Positions 40,585 to 51,380 of a DNA stretch of 64,000 bases are shown piece after piece. Within the stretch, counting starts at the first letter, position 1, and the number at the start of each line of letters is the position of its first letter. Origin of the DNA: Apis mellifera (Eukaryota; Arthropoda; Insecta; Hymenoptera; Apidae); the NCBI RefSeq assembly GCF_003254395.2, contig NC_037644.1, positions 10,396,086 through 10,460,085 on the forward strand, read 5' to 3'. Made by a program: the position numbers and the translations under genes. The notes under the pieces are model-generated. The model worked only from the letters and a program-made list of their open reading frames with translations. It had not been told where the DNA came from and did not search any database.

Positions 40585-43500
40585 CGTTAACTTAATAATT
40601 GACCGTAACTACTCGCCTCGGCCGCGAAAATTCCGAGAGGCAGGCTTGAATGAAAAAGAAAAAGAAGGATGGAAGGAAAGAGAAGAAAAAGGGAGAAGAG
40701 AATTAAAATAAGAGAGAGAGAGAGAAGACAATAAGATAACAAAGAGAACAAGGAGGAAAAAAAGAGGAGAGAAGGAACTATTAACCGATGGTCAGCCGTT
40801 TTTAGGAACTTACGTTTTTCCCCAGAGGCGGTGCGGCGGGATATTTAGCATATTAAAGAAACCACCCGCGGGGCGGCCGGTTCCGTGGAGTATTCATTTA
40901 AAAACGAGTTCGAGGATGCAGCTTTCGAGCGCGCAAAAAAGAAAAAAAGAAAAAAAAAAAAAGTAAGTTAATTGAGCCGAGCCGAATCGATGAGATGTTA
41001 ATAAGCGCTCGATTTCCGCACCATGGATCGTGCGGATCCTAAAATTCCTCCCCAAAGGTGGAATGATGGCGACAATGAGTCGAGGAAAAGGCGAAATCGT
41101 TGTGTCGCGACCAAAAAAAAAAAAAAAAAAAAAAAGAAAAAATTCGAAGGAAAAGGAGGATGAAGGAGGGAAGGAGAAGTTGGTTAACTCCACCCCTTTC
41201 GTCCACTCGCCGCGATCCTCCTCGATCCAAGGATAATTGCATTAATTTATTCCCGATCCGGCGCAGAAATTCCAGATCCTTCGGGCTAATTACGTTATTA
41301 AACGACCCCGCGCCTCCTTCCTCCTCCAGGATTACGAGTCTCTCGATAAAATTCCTCGGGGAGAGGAGGAGGACCACCACCTCCCTCCCTCCCTCGACCG
41401 GTTCATCGACTTTCGTTCCTTCTTGCCACTGTTAAATTGCAATTTATACGAGTCGCGGCCGCGCGTGGATGCACGTGGAAGGGGATGGAGGAGGGGAGGG
41501 GAGGGTAGAGTGGAGAGTTCTTAAAAAAAATTATTACCACCCGACTCCCCGACGGTATTCAACCGCGATCGATCGACGATGGGGACGATGAGTGACAAAG
41601 GGAAAAGTTCGTTAAGCCGTTCCAACGAATTGTCGATCGTGCTCGCAATTAAGACCACCATCGAGAGTTATACTCGCTTCGATTTTCGTTTCGAGTTCCG
41701 GCCACTACCACTATTAACCGCTACGACACATCCTTGCGTGCCAGACCTTTTCACATCCTTCCCCCCTCTGCCTTCCTCTTGGAAGGTTATGACAGTCGAT
41801 CCATTTTTGTTTCCTCCGTGGCCACATAGAAATATAGGCTAAGACAGCTGATGCACGGATGCGATATCATTTACATAAAAGGCCCTGATTTAAGGCACCG
41901 CCTCGGGATCAGGATGTTGCTTCGTCGTGAAGACAGGCAGGCACTCTTGTGCCGCATGAAATTTATAATTAGTAGGGGCTGGATCTATGCAAATTATCCT
42001 GACAATAACAGCGACCATGTGACGATCTATCCTTGTAATCGTATCGTGTTACTCGTGTCTCTCTCTATCTTTCTTGTCTGCGTTGAATATAATGCAAATG
42101 TTCACGGTGAAGAAGAGATAATCTCTCTGTCACCGATATCTTGTGATGTTTATTGATTAGGAACTCGAATCGTGAGAATTCTTCTGTTAAATTCCTTTGA
42201 TTATTGTATGATAGAACATCTGGGAGAATGTTAATTGAGAGAAAGATCGTGTTTCGAATTTTCAAATTCGTATTAATTATATCTTTGTACGTTTATTTAA
42301 ATTTCTTCTAAACGTAAAATATCAATTAGCTGGATAAAAGAATTCATACAAGGAGATTATAAAAAATTAATCGATCATTTACCCTAAAACTTGTGCTCCA
42401 GGGATAATCCTGTTCTATTTCTTATCACTTTCACCCTCTTTCTTCTCTTCTCCGTTCTTAATATTAATTTCTCTCGGTGGTTAAATTATCAACGAATTAT
42501 TACTCTTGGAGAAGGGGGTTGATCCCTCGAGCGAGATTTCATGCAAATAAACATGCTAGTTACGTTCGAATTCGTGGATGAAAGGAAACGTGAGCGAGCG
42601 GCGAAACACGAAAATAAATCTTTAATACCGTCTGCATTCAATTATCGTTGGCAGAGAGAAGGAACCAGGGGCGAGAGAGGAAGAGAGAGAAAAAACAAGA
42701 AGAAAGGCGCATACGTCAAAATGAAAACCCGGGCCTTTCGAATTTCTAATGAAGTGTGTGAACTTCAACCCGTTTCCTAGGCGTAACCTAATTAAATCGT
42801 GAACGTGTATGCAAATTTTCGCGCAGCGGGACACGCGGGGAGAACCAGCCTCCCTTTTCTTCCTCTCTCTCTCTCTCTCTCACCCTCTCCCTCCTCGTGC
42901 ACGGGGGTTTCGTACGACTTCGATTTTGCGCGACACGTATTCTCAGTCAATGTCGAATCGACCGTTAATTAATTAATTTCACGGTGGGGAGGGATCCAAC
43001 GGTGGTTTACATTCCGTTATATAAGATTCAAATTTTCAATAGTAACTACGAAAGGAAACGAATTTCGGCTAATTAATTCTCGTTTTGAACGAATAATTTA
43101 TTTTTCTCTCTTATTCTTATTCATTGCGTTTCGAGAATATATTATTGTTAATTTTTTAAATATTTAAAAATTCCTCTTATTTAGTGAAATAGCAGTTTAA
43201 TAAAAATATTTATAGTAATATTTTTAATTTAAAATTCTTGATGAGGATTTAATTTAATTTCATTTCCAATAATTTATACTCTTAATGATCACATCTGTGT
43301 CAACATGATTTCAATTATTTAAAAAAAAAAAAGGAAATATAGAAAAATGTAGGAACCTGTGTTTGATGAATGATTTCTTTAACACGGCACATCAAAGTGC
43401 AACCTGCGCGTCCCACAACGTAGCTGAATGCATCGTTTATCGACAATGGTGTCGATGGTTCGATGGGGATGAATATCTATTGATTGGCAAAGCCACCCCT

Positions 43501-44391
43501 CAGAATCGCCTCGATATATAGGCGTATACCTGCCTCAACCCCAAATATGTTGGTGCTACCTGCGAGTATGCAGCAAATTGTCCTGTTTTCAGGGCCACGT
43601 GCCACGAGTCAGGTACATCCATGGTATCGTTGTCCTTTTCAATTTTCACAATCGATACGGATAATAAGCATTAAAATCTTCAAAAAAGAAAAATTAATCA
43701 AACCTACAAGCAAGTGTGAGTATCATTATCGGTATCAGTCGAGAGAAATTAATAATATTCAACTACTGTGAAATATATAGAAGAAGAAATGAAAATGAAT
43801 CCTTTTGCATTCCATTTTTATTAATTGTTAAATAATTAGAAAGTATCTACAGTAATATTGTGTCTTCATATTATAAAAAAAAGTATCTTTGTTGATAATT
43901 GGTAAGAATAATTGGAAAGAATTTTGTTCACAGTCTCGAAAAAAATTTACTCTCAAAAGGGTTAAAAGTGTCAAGAAAAGGGGAGAATAGGATCGCGATA
44001 ATTTAGAAAGTTATACTTAAATTTATGACTTAAACGAAGGTTGGTACGAATTGTTGATCGTAAATTATAGAGCGATTTGTTATTCACCGATCTCGAGAGA
44101 ATTCGAGAATGGTTTCTCGCGTTTGGGATGGCGATAATTATCTTATATTCTATCCGAATCACTGTGATTAGTGTAATAAAGATGATAGTAGAAAATTGCC
44201 GAGGGGAAATAATCTACTCAAATATCTCATTAAATTTGGGAAGATGATCTAGAAACCCGGAGGTTAACTCGGCAATGATCGTGTATATCAGAAATCGCGT
44301 TATTAATCCAAAAAGCCAAGCAATAATTCGAAAGATTATACATTCACGCTTCCCTACCTACGCATTATCAAGATCGTTTTAAATAATTAAC
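40585..44391. other. Gene-free non-coding DNA with regulatory-looking blocks
   Basis: A run of 23 A lies at 41113-41135. Mixed-composition blocks at 41830-42050 and 43430-43640 look unlike the surrounding simple sequence and may be conserved elements. Three ATGCAAAT octamers lie at 41987, 42541 and 42809. A CT microsatellite lies near 42861-42880, and a CACGTG E-box lies at 43602. The frame 41851-42156 (101 codons) overlaps the first block but matches no family I know. Confidence 0.5.
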
Positions 44392-44728
44392 CATTTTTCA
44401 ATGAACTCACCGCATATTATCATAAAAATTTTCTATATCTCTCTATTATTCTCAAATAAAATTCTCATAAATTCTTCTAAATAGAATTATCGATGTATAT
44501 TTCAATCTGAAATTAAACAATTTCTTAATTTCTTATCTTTTTTTTTATATCAAAATTGTTTAACTTTTCTCCATTTTCAATGAACTCACCGCATATTATC
44601 ATAAAAATTTTCTATATCTCTCTATTTATTCTCAAATAAAATTCTCGTAAATTCTTTAAAAATTAAAATTCAATTTCTTAATTTCTTATCTTTTTTTTTA
44701 TATCAAAATTGTTTAACTTTTCTCTATC
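44392..44728. repeat. Tandem duplication, two copies with 179-base step
   Basis: ATGAACTCACCGCATATTAT starts at 44401 and 44580. Both copies share AAATTTTCTATATCTCTC, TTCTCAAATAAAATTCTC, ATTTCTTAATTTCTTATC and CAAAATTGTTTAACTTTTCT. The second copy has lost about 30 bases between its two blocks. This unit differs in sequence from the other ~185-base repeats in the window. Confidence 0.95.
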
Positions 44729-47700
44729 CTTTCGTATACTTTCGTATACATACCTTATACATTGTCTGCGTTTTCAATAAGTGCATACATATTATAATTA
44801 CAAAGCAAAGCTTTGAATATAACGGCCACGTTTTAAATATCCACGTGATGAGCTTTTACCTCCGATCACACGCATGATCGCAGCTAGATCCACATCCATT
44901 AAAAATTGGTAACTCGATATCGGGGGGGGGGGGGTTATTGTCCTAACGTTCTCGACGCACATGCCTAGTAGAAAGTTTGCTCGGTTATGCAAGAGACCCG
45001 AAGAAAGCGATACATTTATTATGCATATCTAAACAATATCCTGGACGGGTTTCCCCGTGAACGGTGTTTGTTCATGCGCACAATTTCGTATCGCGTTCAA
45101 TCTTCCATCCCGGAACATGAAAAGTTCTACTTAACGTGCCTTCCTCTATATTTTCTCAGGCAAAATGTTATTTGCGCTTATATCCATTCAGATGGTGGAA
45201 TAATAATTCTGGATAGAGCTTGTGAATAAAATTTAAAAGTTGTCGATAAATTGATTCGGATTCTCTTTATTTTCATTAAAAAAAATAGATAATTATACGG
45301 TATATAATTGATTTTCTGAAATAATTTCGCGAACGAATTATAATACGATATATAAAACGGTGAGTGAAATGTGTCGCGTTAAAAAGCAACGCGTGTAACG
45401 AATTTTTTTTAATCTATAATTCATCTTGTTGATCAGATATATTGCATTTATCAGGAACAATTTATCATTATATCTTTTATCTAACATGCTCACTGCGTGT
45501 CACTGTGCAAATAACGTATTGGTTCTTTAAACGCAACGTTACTTGCCCGGATCTATTTAACGTGGCGCGAGCAATATTTTTAATTTTCCCCACGACGATT
45601 TTCATCGAACGATTAATAAATACAACTCATTATGTATGCAGAAATAAGCGCGTGCCGATTCGTATTTCTCTTTATTAATAAAAGATTAACAAGTACCCGC
45701 AAACAATTTCAAATTTCAAATTGAAATTCGATTCGTTCATCTTACCAATTTTCTATCGAATCGAATATTTAATTCGTCTCGTCTCGCAGAATACAAAACG
45801 ACATTTCGAACGAAAAAAACAATTTCCATCCCCTTGTCACCCATCCAGCATCGAAATTCCAAGCTAAGAACGTGATGAATTCGTGCTATCGATTACTCCT
45901 ATATAATCGTACCAACGTTTCCAAACGTTTGCCAAACCGTGGAATGGAAAAAGAAGATGTCGAAAGAAGGAAGAGGAACGAAGAAGAGGGGAGGTCTCCC
46001 TCCCCTTCGGGTATATCCGGGATACAGCTCCTCTCCTGTCAGTCGTATGTCAACCCTCGTTGTTTTTTTGCCGCGCTCTTAATAATTGATCATCTGATTA
46101 CGATACATTATACCCTCTCCCCTCTCTTTTTTTTTCTTCACTTTGGTAGAGAGAGAGAGAAGGAGTGTATTATTCGTGCATCCGAGGGAAACGGAGAGCG
46201 AACAGAGAGAGGGAAACTTTTTTTTCTTTGCCGTCGCATGGCCGAGGGACGACCATTTGCATATAGGTCTCCCCCCCCCCCTCCATCCTTATCGACAAAT
46301 ACACCGGGGGCGCCCCTCGTAATGAGGGACCCCCACCACTCTCCCTTCTCCTTTATTTTTTCCAACGTGGACCGCCATTGTCCGTTAACTCGTTCGACGT
46401 GGACCAGCTTCTGTATCTCTCCCTTCCTTCCTCCCGTCGTTATCCTCTTCATCTTTTCCACCGACCTTTGTGCCTTTCGTTCACCCTGCGTGCGTTACGA
46501 AAAGCTACACACTCGATGCTCCGTCTGTCGCTCCGTGTGTGTGTCGAACGATATATTTCGGGGATGGGAACTCATTTCGGTGTTGGTAAGGAGAGGGAAA
46601 AAGGAGAGAAAAAAAAAAAAAAAGAAAAAAAAAGGAGAGGGGGGGAAAAAAAAAAGAAAATAGTGACAGGGAATAAGAGAACCGGTTACACGTTGAAAAA
46701 TATGAATCGTAGAGATGGAAGCGTGAAAAAAGCGTTGGAAGGACACTCTTTAACTGCATCTGCTTTTTTCGAGATACGAATAATAGGGAAAAAAAATTAA
46801 TGAACGTGGAGGGAAGAATAGATAGAACGTTTACGTTGTGGCGCAATGAGAGACGACTTAGAAAAGTTGAGTTTAATTTTAAATGGTGCTTGTAGTTTTG
46901 ACGATTGTGTGATAATTTAATTTTTTTATTAGCATGCAAAGATTCATTGAAAATTGTAGCTTAAACTAAAAGAAGATGATTCTTTTGTCTCTGAGAAAAT
47001 TATTTATGAAAATTGTCTCTCCTTCGATTTGAATCATGTTCCATTTTCCATATAATCTCTACACAGAATAAGAAAAACGATATTTTCAGAAAAAAAGAGA
47101 GAATGTAAATATCTGTAACAAATTTGAATCATGGTCGAAGAATCGTGTGAAAGAAATAGACGTTGGATAAAAAAATTATCGAATTAGTTCCCATCAGTTT
47201 TGCGGATACCGGGTCACGGAAGAAAGTAGAAGGGACCGGTTTCATAGCCTCAAGAGGCCGATCGTTACCAACTTCGTTACACAACTGTTAGGATAATCTG
47301 CGGCAAGAATCGTGAGCCGTGATACACGTACGCGTTGTATGTATGTAGGTTGTGTCCGGCGCAGGGGTGAGGGCAGGTGCACTTTCCGAGAGAATAATTA
47401 ATATTCAGCGAGGAAAAAGTGGGCGATGGTCTTCTCTTTACGAACAGTTAGCGCGTTAGCAAACGGGGAACACACATCGCTTCTAGACACGCAGCTGGTC
47501 CTCTCCGGGGGAAAAGACTTTCGGGGCCCAATTATGTTCGTCGTTGTCGATCGTACCTCCACGCGCCCGTAATTGTTTCACGTTTGATCTGCCATACCTG
47601 GGCGCCCCGAAATTTCCGTGGGACCGATTTTATCTTCCGCGTTCTTCCTGCAACTTTTGAATTTCTTGCCGCGACAATGATCTCTCGCGTGATCAAAAAC

Positions 47701-48768
47701 TGTGCGATACGAAATGTTTCTTTCTTTCGAGTATGATAAAAATATAATATATAATTCTACGATGCGAAATTTAGAAACCTAATTTTAAATTCTTTTTATT
47801 TTACCCAAAAAGAAATTTAGCAGATCGATATGAAAACTTACATTACATTGTGAGATAGAATTATGATTTTTAGAAGAATAAAATGAGAATTCGAATGGAG
47901 GAATGATAGATTATTGGCTAAAAATCGATAGAATTTAATCGATGAGGAATTTCCAACGATAATCGAAAAACTGCGTGCCAAGAGTGGAAACGACGATTTC
48001 GCGAATAAATCGTAATCCACTAACATAGATATCGGCAATCTTGGAATGAAATCTCGGTAGCCTTGATAACGGAAGCGTGTAGACCCGGGCCGTAGGACGA
48101 ATTGCAGCTGCAGAAAACGAGGAAAACTTATGATCAGATAAGAGAGGGAGAGGGCCGTTATAAAAGAGTTAGAGAAAAAGAGATAGTTGGCGAGGGGGGC
48201 GGGGAGGAAGCGGAGTACAAATTACGACCACCCGGAAACTGGTGGTCTCGTGGCCGTGTTAACTTTCGTCGCGTGCCTTCGGGAAATGCCTCAACTTTTG
48301 CAGCCACGTGTTATCGTCCTGGCATTATAAACTTTCCATTGCCCGCCCTTTCCCCTTCTCTCTCTCTCTCTCTCTCTCTCTTTCCATTTTCCCTTTTCTC
48401 GTTCGCCTTCATTATTTACGACGCGTTAACGAAATTTACCAGCCTGCCCTTGTACTGGATTCTAGAATTTTGTGACTCGGTCGAACTTGGTCGAATCTTG
48501 GTACAACTTTCTCTTACGCGTTTCCATATTTTTGTTTCTTTAATTTTTGTTTAAGTTTTGATGATAATGATAATGGTGTGATGAATATGATGAAGAATTG
48601 ATAAGAATAAATTGCAAAAAGCAAAAGAAAATGATTTAAGATAAAGTAATGTTGGAAAAAAATATATATATAAATTTCGAATAATGCTAATAGAAAAAAA
48701 CTGAATGTAATATGAGTGATTATTATTGTAGAATGGTATTAATTTGTATTATTATTTTATTGTTTCAG
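44729..48768. other. Non-coding DNA upstream of the coding exons, probably intron
   Basis: Its right end is the 3' splice site at 48768, so at least part of it is intron. A perfect hairpin CGCGTT/AACGCG with a 7-base loop lies at 45375-45393. A purine-rich A/G tract spans 46600-46660, and a CT microsatellite spans 48356-48381. A mixed-composition block at 47190-47560 may be conserved. The frame 45872-46663 is open for 263 codons but consists of low-complexity segments with no known motif. A POU octamer lies at 46255-46262. Confidence 0.5.
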
Positions 48769-48987
48769 ATACGAGGCTGTAGAACTGATATATAGGGAGC
48801 TGACCAGCGTTTACAAGCAATCGGAAATTGATTGGAAAATGATACACGATGCAGGATGCACCAGAGACGATACAGATTTGCCACACCACGTCACTAAGCC
48901 GAATGATCTCGATCGATTGATCAGCGGAACGTTTAGATCCTTTTTAGCTGCCTTGCCTGCTCCTCCCACGATCGTAACGATTGCGAG
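48769..48987 (+). CDS. Penultimate coding exon of an unrecognised protein
   Basis: An acceptor TTATTGTTTCAG ends at 48768, and a donor GAG|GTAATAT begins at 48988. Between them the frame is open with balanced, protein-like composition. It starts with the last base of a split codon and runs from YEAVELIYRELTSVYKQ, through EIDWKMIHDAGCTRDD and DLDRLISGTFRSFLAALP, to PPTIVTIAR. It ends two bases into an Arg codon (AG|A) completed by the next exon. The first half is charged and probably helical, and the end is proline- and alanine-rich and hydrophobic. The incoming phase requires an upstream exon that ends with two bases of a codon. I do not recognise the family; nothing marks it as an enzyme, membrane segment or signal peptide. 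Confidence 0.85.
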
Positions 48988-49790
48988 GTAATATATCTAA
49001 TTTTTTTAATTTTTTATCTCGATAACTATTCTGACAAAATCTTTCTTTTATGGAAATTTAAATTCGCAATATTACGGAATAATATTTTTCCAAAACTTTG
49101 CGTTTTTTTCACATTCTGACGAATCGTATCGTTTTACAAAAATATTATTTTCCACAATTCTAATCGATCATGCAAAGCACAAAAAAATATTATTATACGA
49201 AAATTTAATTCAAATCTTCTGTCATGACACGTTCGAAAATATTTTATACGAAATTTAAGAAAATAAAGGAGAGACCATCCCCCTCCGAAAGGAATGGATG
49301 CTAATAAAAATATCCGTCGATAAAAATCCAGCCGCGAAACGTTTTTAAAGCTCGTCAAATTGAATTCCAAGGCTGTCCGCCTCTATCTTCGATAGAGAGC
49401 GGAGGCAGGGTCGCAGATGGCGTGGAAGAAGATGCTGGGAGGGCTGGAAATAGAGAAAAAGGGAGGATCGTAAGGGGTGGTATGGTTGGGCCGGGCGAGG
49501 GGTGGGTTCATGGACGTTCGGCTACCATCAAGCCCCACCCCTCCATGTGGGCCAGGGGTTGCCTCGTAAGGGGTGCACGGAATCAAATCCCGACCTTTCG
49601 GCACTCGTTGTCAGATGTCTCTGTCTTCGATGTCCCGCGACAGATGCTAATTATTCCTTTATCTCTGTTCCACGCTCTAGTTGGCCGGATGATTAAGGCG
49701 AGATACGGTAATCCGTTTCTCAATTTTCCCCCGGATCCTCGTAATAAACACGCCACGCCACGAGAAATTGTGATTTATGAAACACATACG

Positions 49791-49832
49791 CGGCAGACGC
49801 GACGAGATCTACTAATGAGATCACGTCTGCCG
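49791..49832. repeat. Stem-loop in the intron
   Basis: The arms are CGGCAGACG (49791-49799) and CGTCTGCCG (49824-49832). After one mismatch the stem extends by GA/TC. The loop, about 18-24 bases, contains AGATCT. The stem is GC-rich and would be stable in the pre-mRNA. Confidence 0.65.
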
Positions 49833-50523
49833 AGAGAGGAAATCTTTCCACGCTTGTACTCGAGGTTGTGCTCGTCGAGAATCGAGTGACGAATTCTTTG
49901 AAATTTATATAGCTTTGTGATGCTTGTAATATCGACGTGATATTTTTTATAAATCGAGCTATGATTGCAAATGTGTTTAGGATATTATAAGATAATAATG
50001 AGAGAATTTTTATACGAGCGTATAATAATTGATTATGTTGATATAATTGATTTCATGGATATTTTTATAATTGATCTAAATATATAATATGTCATTGTTA
50101 TATAAGTTTAAATATCAATTCAATCAATGGATATTAAAAAATTAAATTTTATATGCAATGGAATTCAAAAAAAATGATTGCATATCAAACAATTTCTCAT
50201 TTAATAATACGTTATATAAAAAAGACTCTTTTTCCTATTAAAATAATTTCATTCCAATATGCGTGATATTTCAAAAATCATTTTAAATTTAAATCTCGTA
50301 AAGATCTATCATATCTATCGTAAATCATATATGACTTGGATATTAATTTTATATAATGGATATAATTTGGATATAATTTAGTTTATGCAAAAAAAAAAAA
50401 AGAGCAGAAATATTTACTACTATCAAAAAGAAGACAAGATAAAATCGTCGATTCATCTCGTGAAACGTTTAACAGAAATTATGCAATGGAAACGCGGATG
50501 GATATAATAGAATGATCCGTAAA

Positions 50524-50745
50524 TGGTTGATTTGGCGCCATCTCGTGATAAAATTAGGGAAATAGTATTCGGACTTCCGGCGGTGGCAGAAAAAAAATCG
50601 ATTTCATCCCACTTGCAGCCCTCGACGACCCTTTGCTCTCCACCCCCAGCACCCCTCACTTCCGGGAAAGACGCGGAAACGCCGCCGGATGTCGCCTCTG
50701 GACGACATCCGAGGTTCTCTTTCAGTTTGCCAGACGGCGATTAAA
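50524..50745. promoter_or_regulatory. CpG-rich regulatory-looking patch inside the intron
   Basis: A compact GC-rich block lies in an AT-rich intron. It contains TTTGGCGCCATCTCG near 50528-50542, which combines an E2F-like TTGGCGCC with AGATGGCGCC on the minus strand, resembling insect CTCF-type sites. It also has two ETS-like ACTTCCGG strings (near 50573 and 50659). A perfect hairpin follows: GGATGTCG (50687-50694), loop CCTCTGGA, CGACATCC (50703-50710). This suggests an internal promoter, enhancer or boundary element. It is a motif reading only. Confidence 0.35.
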
Positions 50746-51148
50746 CAGAAACAAAAAGTGAAAACGAATTTAACGAGCAAGAATAAACTATTTACCATGG
50801 AAAAATATAAATTTCTCTCTACTTCGAACTTTGTTGAATCTTCGATCAATTCTATTCCTATTAATTATTATTCCTCGATATTTATAAAATATTTTGTTCA
50901 TATCTCATAACATACATTTGAAATCGTATGAATAAAATCATCACTTTTGTATTGACTCTTACCTTAAAACTATTAATTAATTTAAAAAAATATATCGAAT
51001 AACGAAATAGATATTATCAGTAAATAATTCTGAACTTTTTATAACTCTAATTTTGAAAACTCAGAATAAGTTAAATGCTTATTGATTATTGATGCGCAAC
51101 ATTCTAATGAAAAAGATGCAACGATCAAATTATTATATCCTTTTACAG

Positions 51149-51278
51149 ATCCAGTCAAGACGAATATTGTCCGTCAGAGGACGTGGATCAAATTCAGGTT
51201 GGAGTGCTGGAGGAACTTCGCCAACATCTGGGGGAGATCGACGTCCAATTGGCCTATCTAAAGGAGGAAACCCATTAA
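51149..51278 (+). CDS. Terminal coding exon of the same unrecognised protein
   Basis: After the acceptor at 51148 the first base completes the split Arg codon. The frame then reads SSQDEYCPSEDVDQIQVG, VLEELRQHLGEIDVQLAY, LKEETH and stops at TAA (51276-51278). The last ~28 residues have leucine and isoleucine/valine spacing with many acidic residues, suggesting a C-terminal amphipathic helix or short coiled coil. Together the two exons give about 115 residues. Phase agreement, canonical splice sites and a poly(A) signal 78 bases past the stop all support a real gene end. The identity of the protein, and therefore its function, is unknown to me. Confidence 0.87.
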
Positions 51279-51380
51279 CCATTAAAAAATATAAACACAC
51301 CCTTTCTCCTTCCCCCGAGATATACATTTTAATGGGGCGAATTTCATTTTGATTCAATAAACGTTTGTATGAAAAAAATA
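51279..51380 (+). other. 3' UTR of the gene ending at 51278
   Basis: The sequence from the stop codon to just past the AATAAA hexamer is about 100 bases. It includes CATTAAAAAATATAAAC just after the stop and a T-rich stretch before the poly(A) signal. The cleavage site is probably 10-25 bases after 51361. Confidence 0.7.
51356..51361 (+). terminator. Polyadenylation signal AATAAA
   Basis: A canonical hexamer lies 78 bases after the TAA at 51276-51278 and is followed by a GT-rich string (CGTTTGTATG), as expected for a cleavage and polyadenylation site. Confidence 0.8.

Larger units (their letters stand above)
48988..51148 (+). other. Intron between the last two coding exons
   Basis: The intron is 2,161 bases with GT...AG ends (GTAATATAT at the donor; ATCCTTTTACAG at the acceptor, with a possible branch site CTAAT near 51105). 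Its ends join the two exons in phase and restore an Arg codon. It contains a GC-rich patch at 49390-49880 with an imperfect stem (49791-49832) and another at 50524-50745 with promoter- or insulator-like motifs. The middle, 49900-50450, is very AT-rich. Confidence 0.85.

Noticed and set aside
41851..42156. 101-codon frame over the octamer block
   Set aside because: Composition is mixed but no family is recognisable, and the sequence features (octamer, hairpin) fit a regulatory element better.
45872..46663. 263-codon open frame on the + strand
   Set aside because: Its translation is a chain of low-complexity segments (acidic/arginine, poly-serine/proline, poly-lysine end) following purine and pyrimidine tracts. 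There is no domain, no splice context and no neighbouring signals.
49500..49610. Possible tRNA-like B box (GGGATTTGATTCC on the minus strand near 49595)
   Set aside because: It does not match the GGTTCRANTCC consensus, and no A box or cloverleaf could be drawn nearby.
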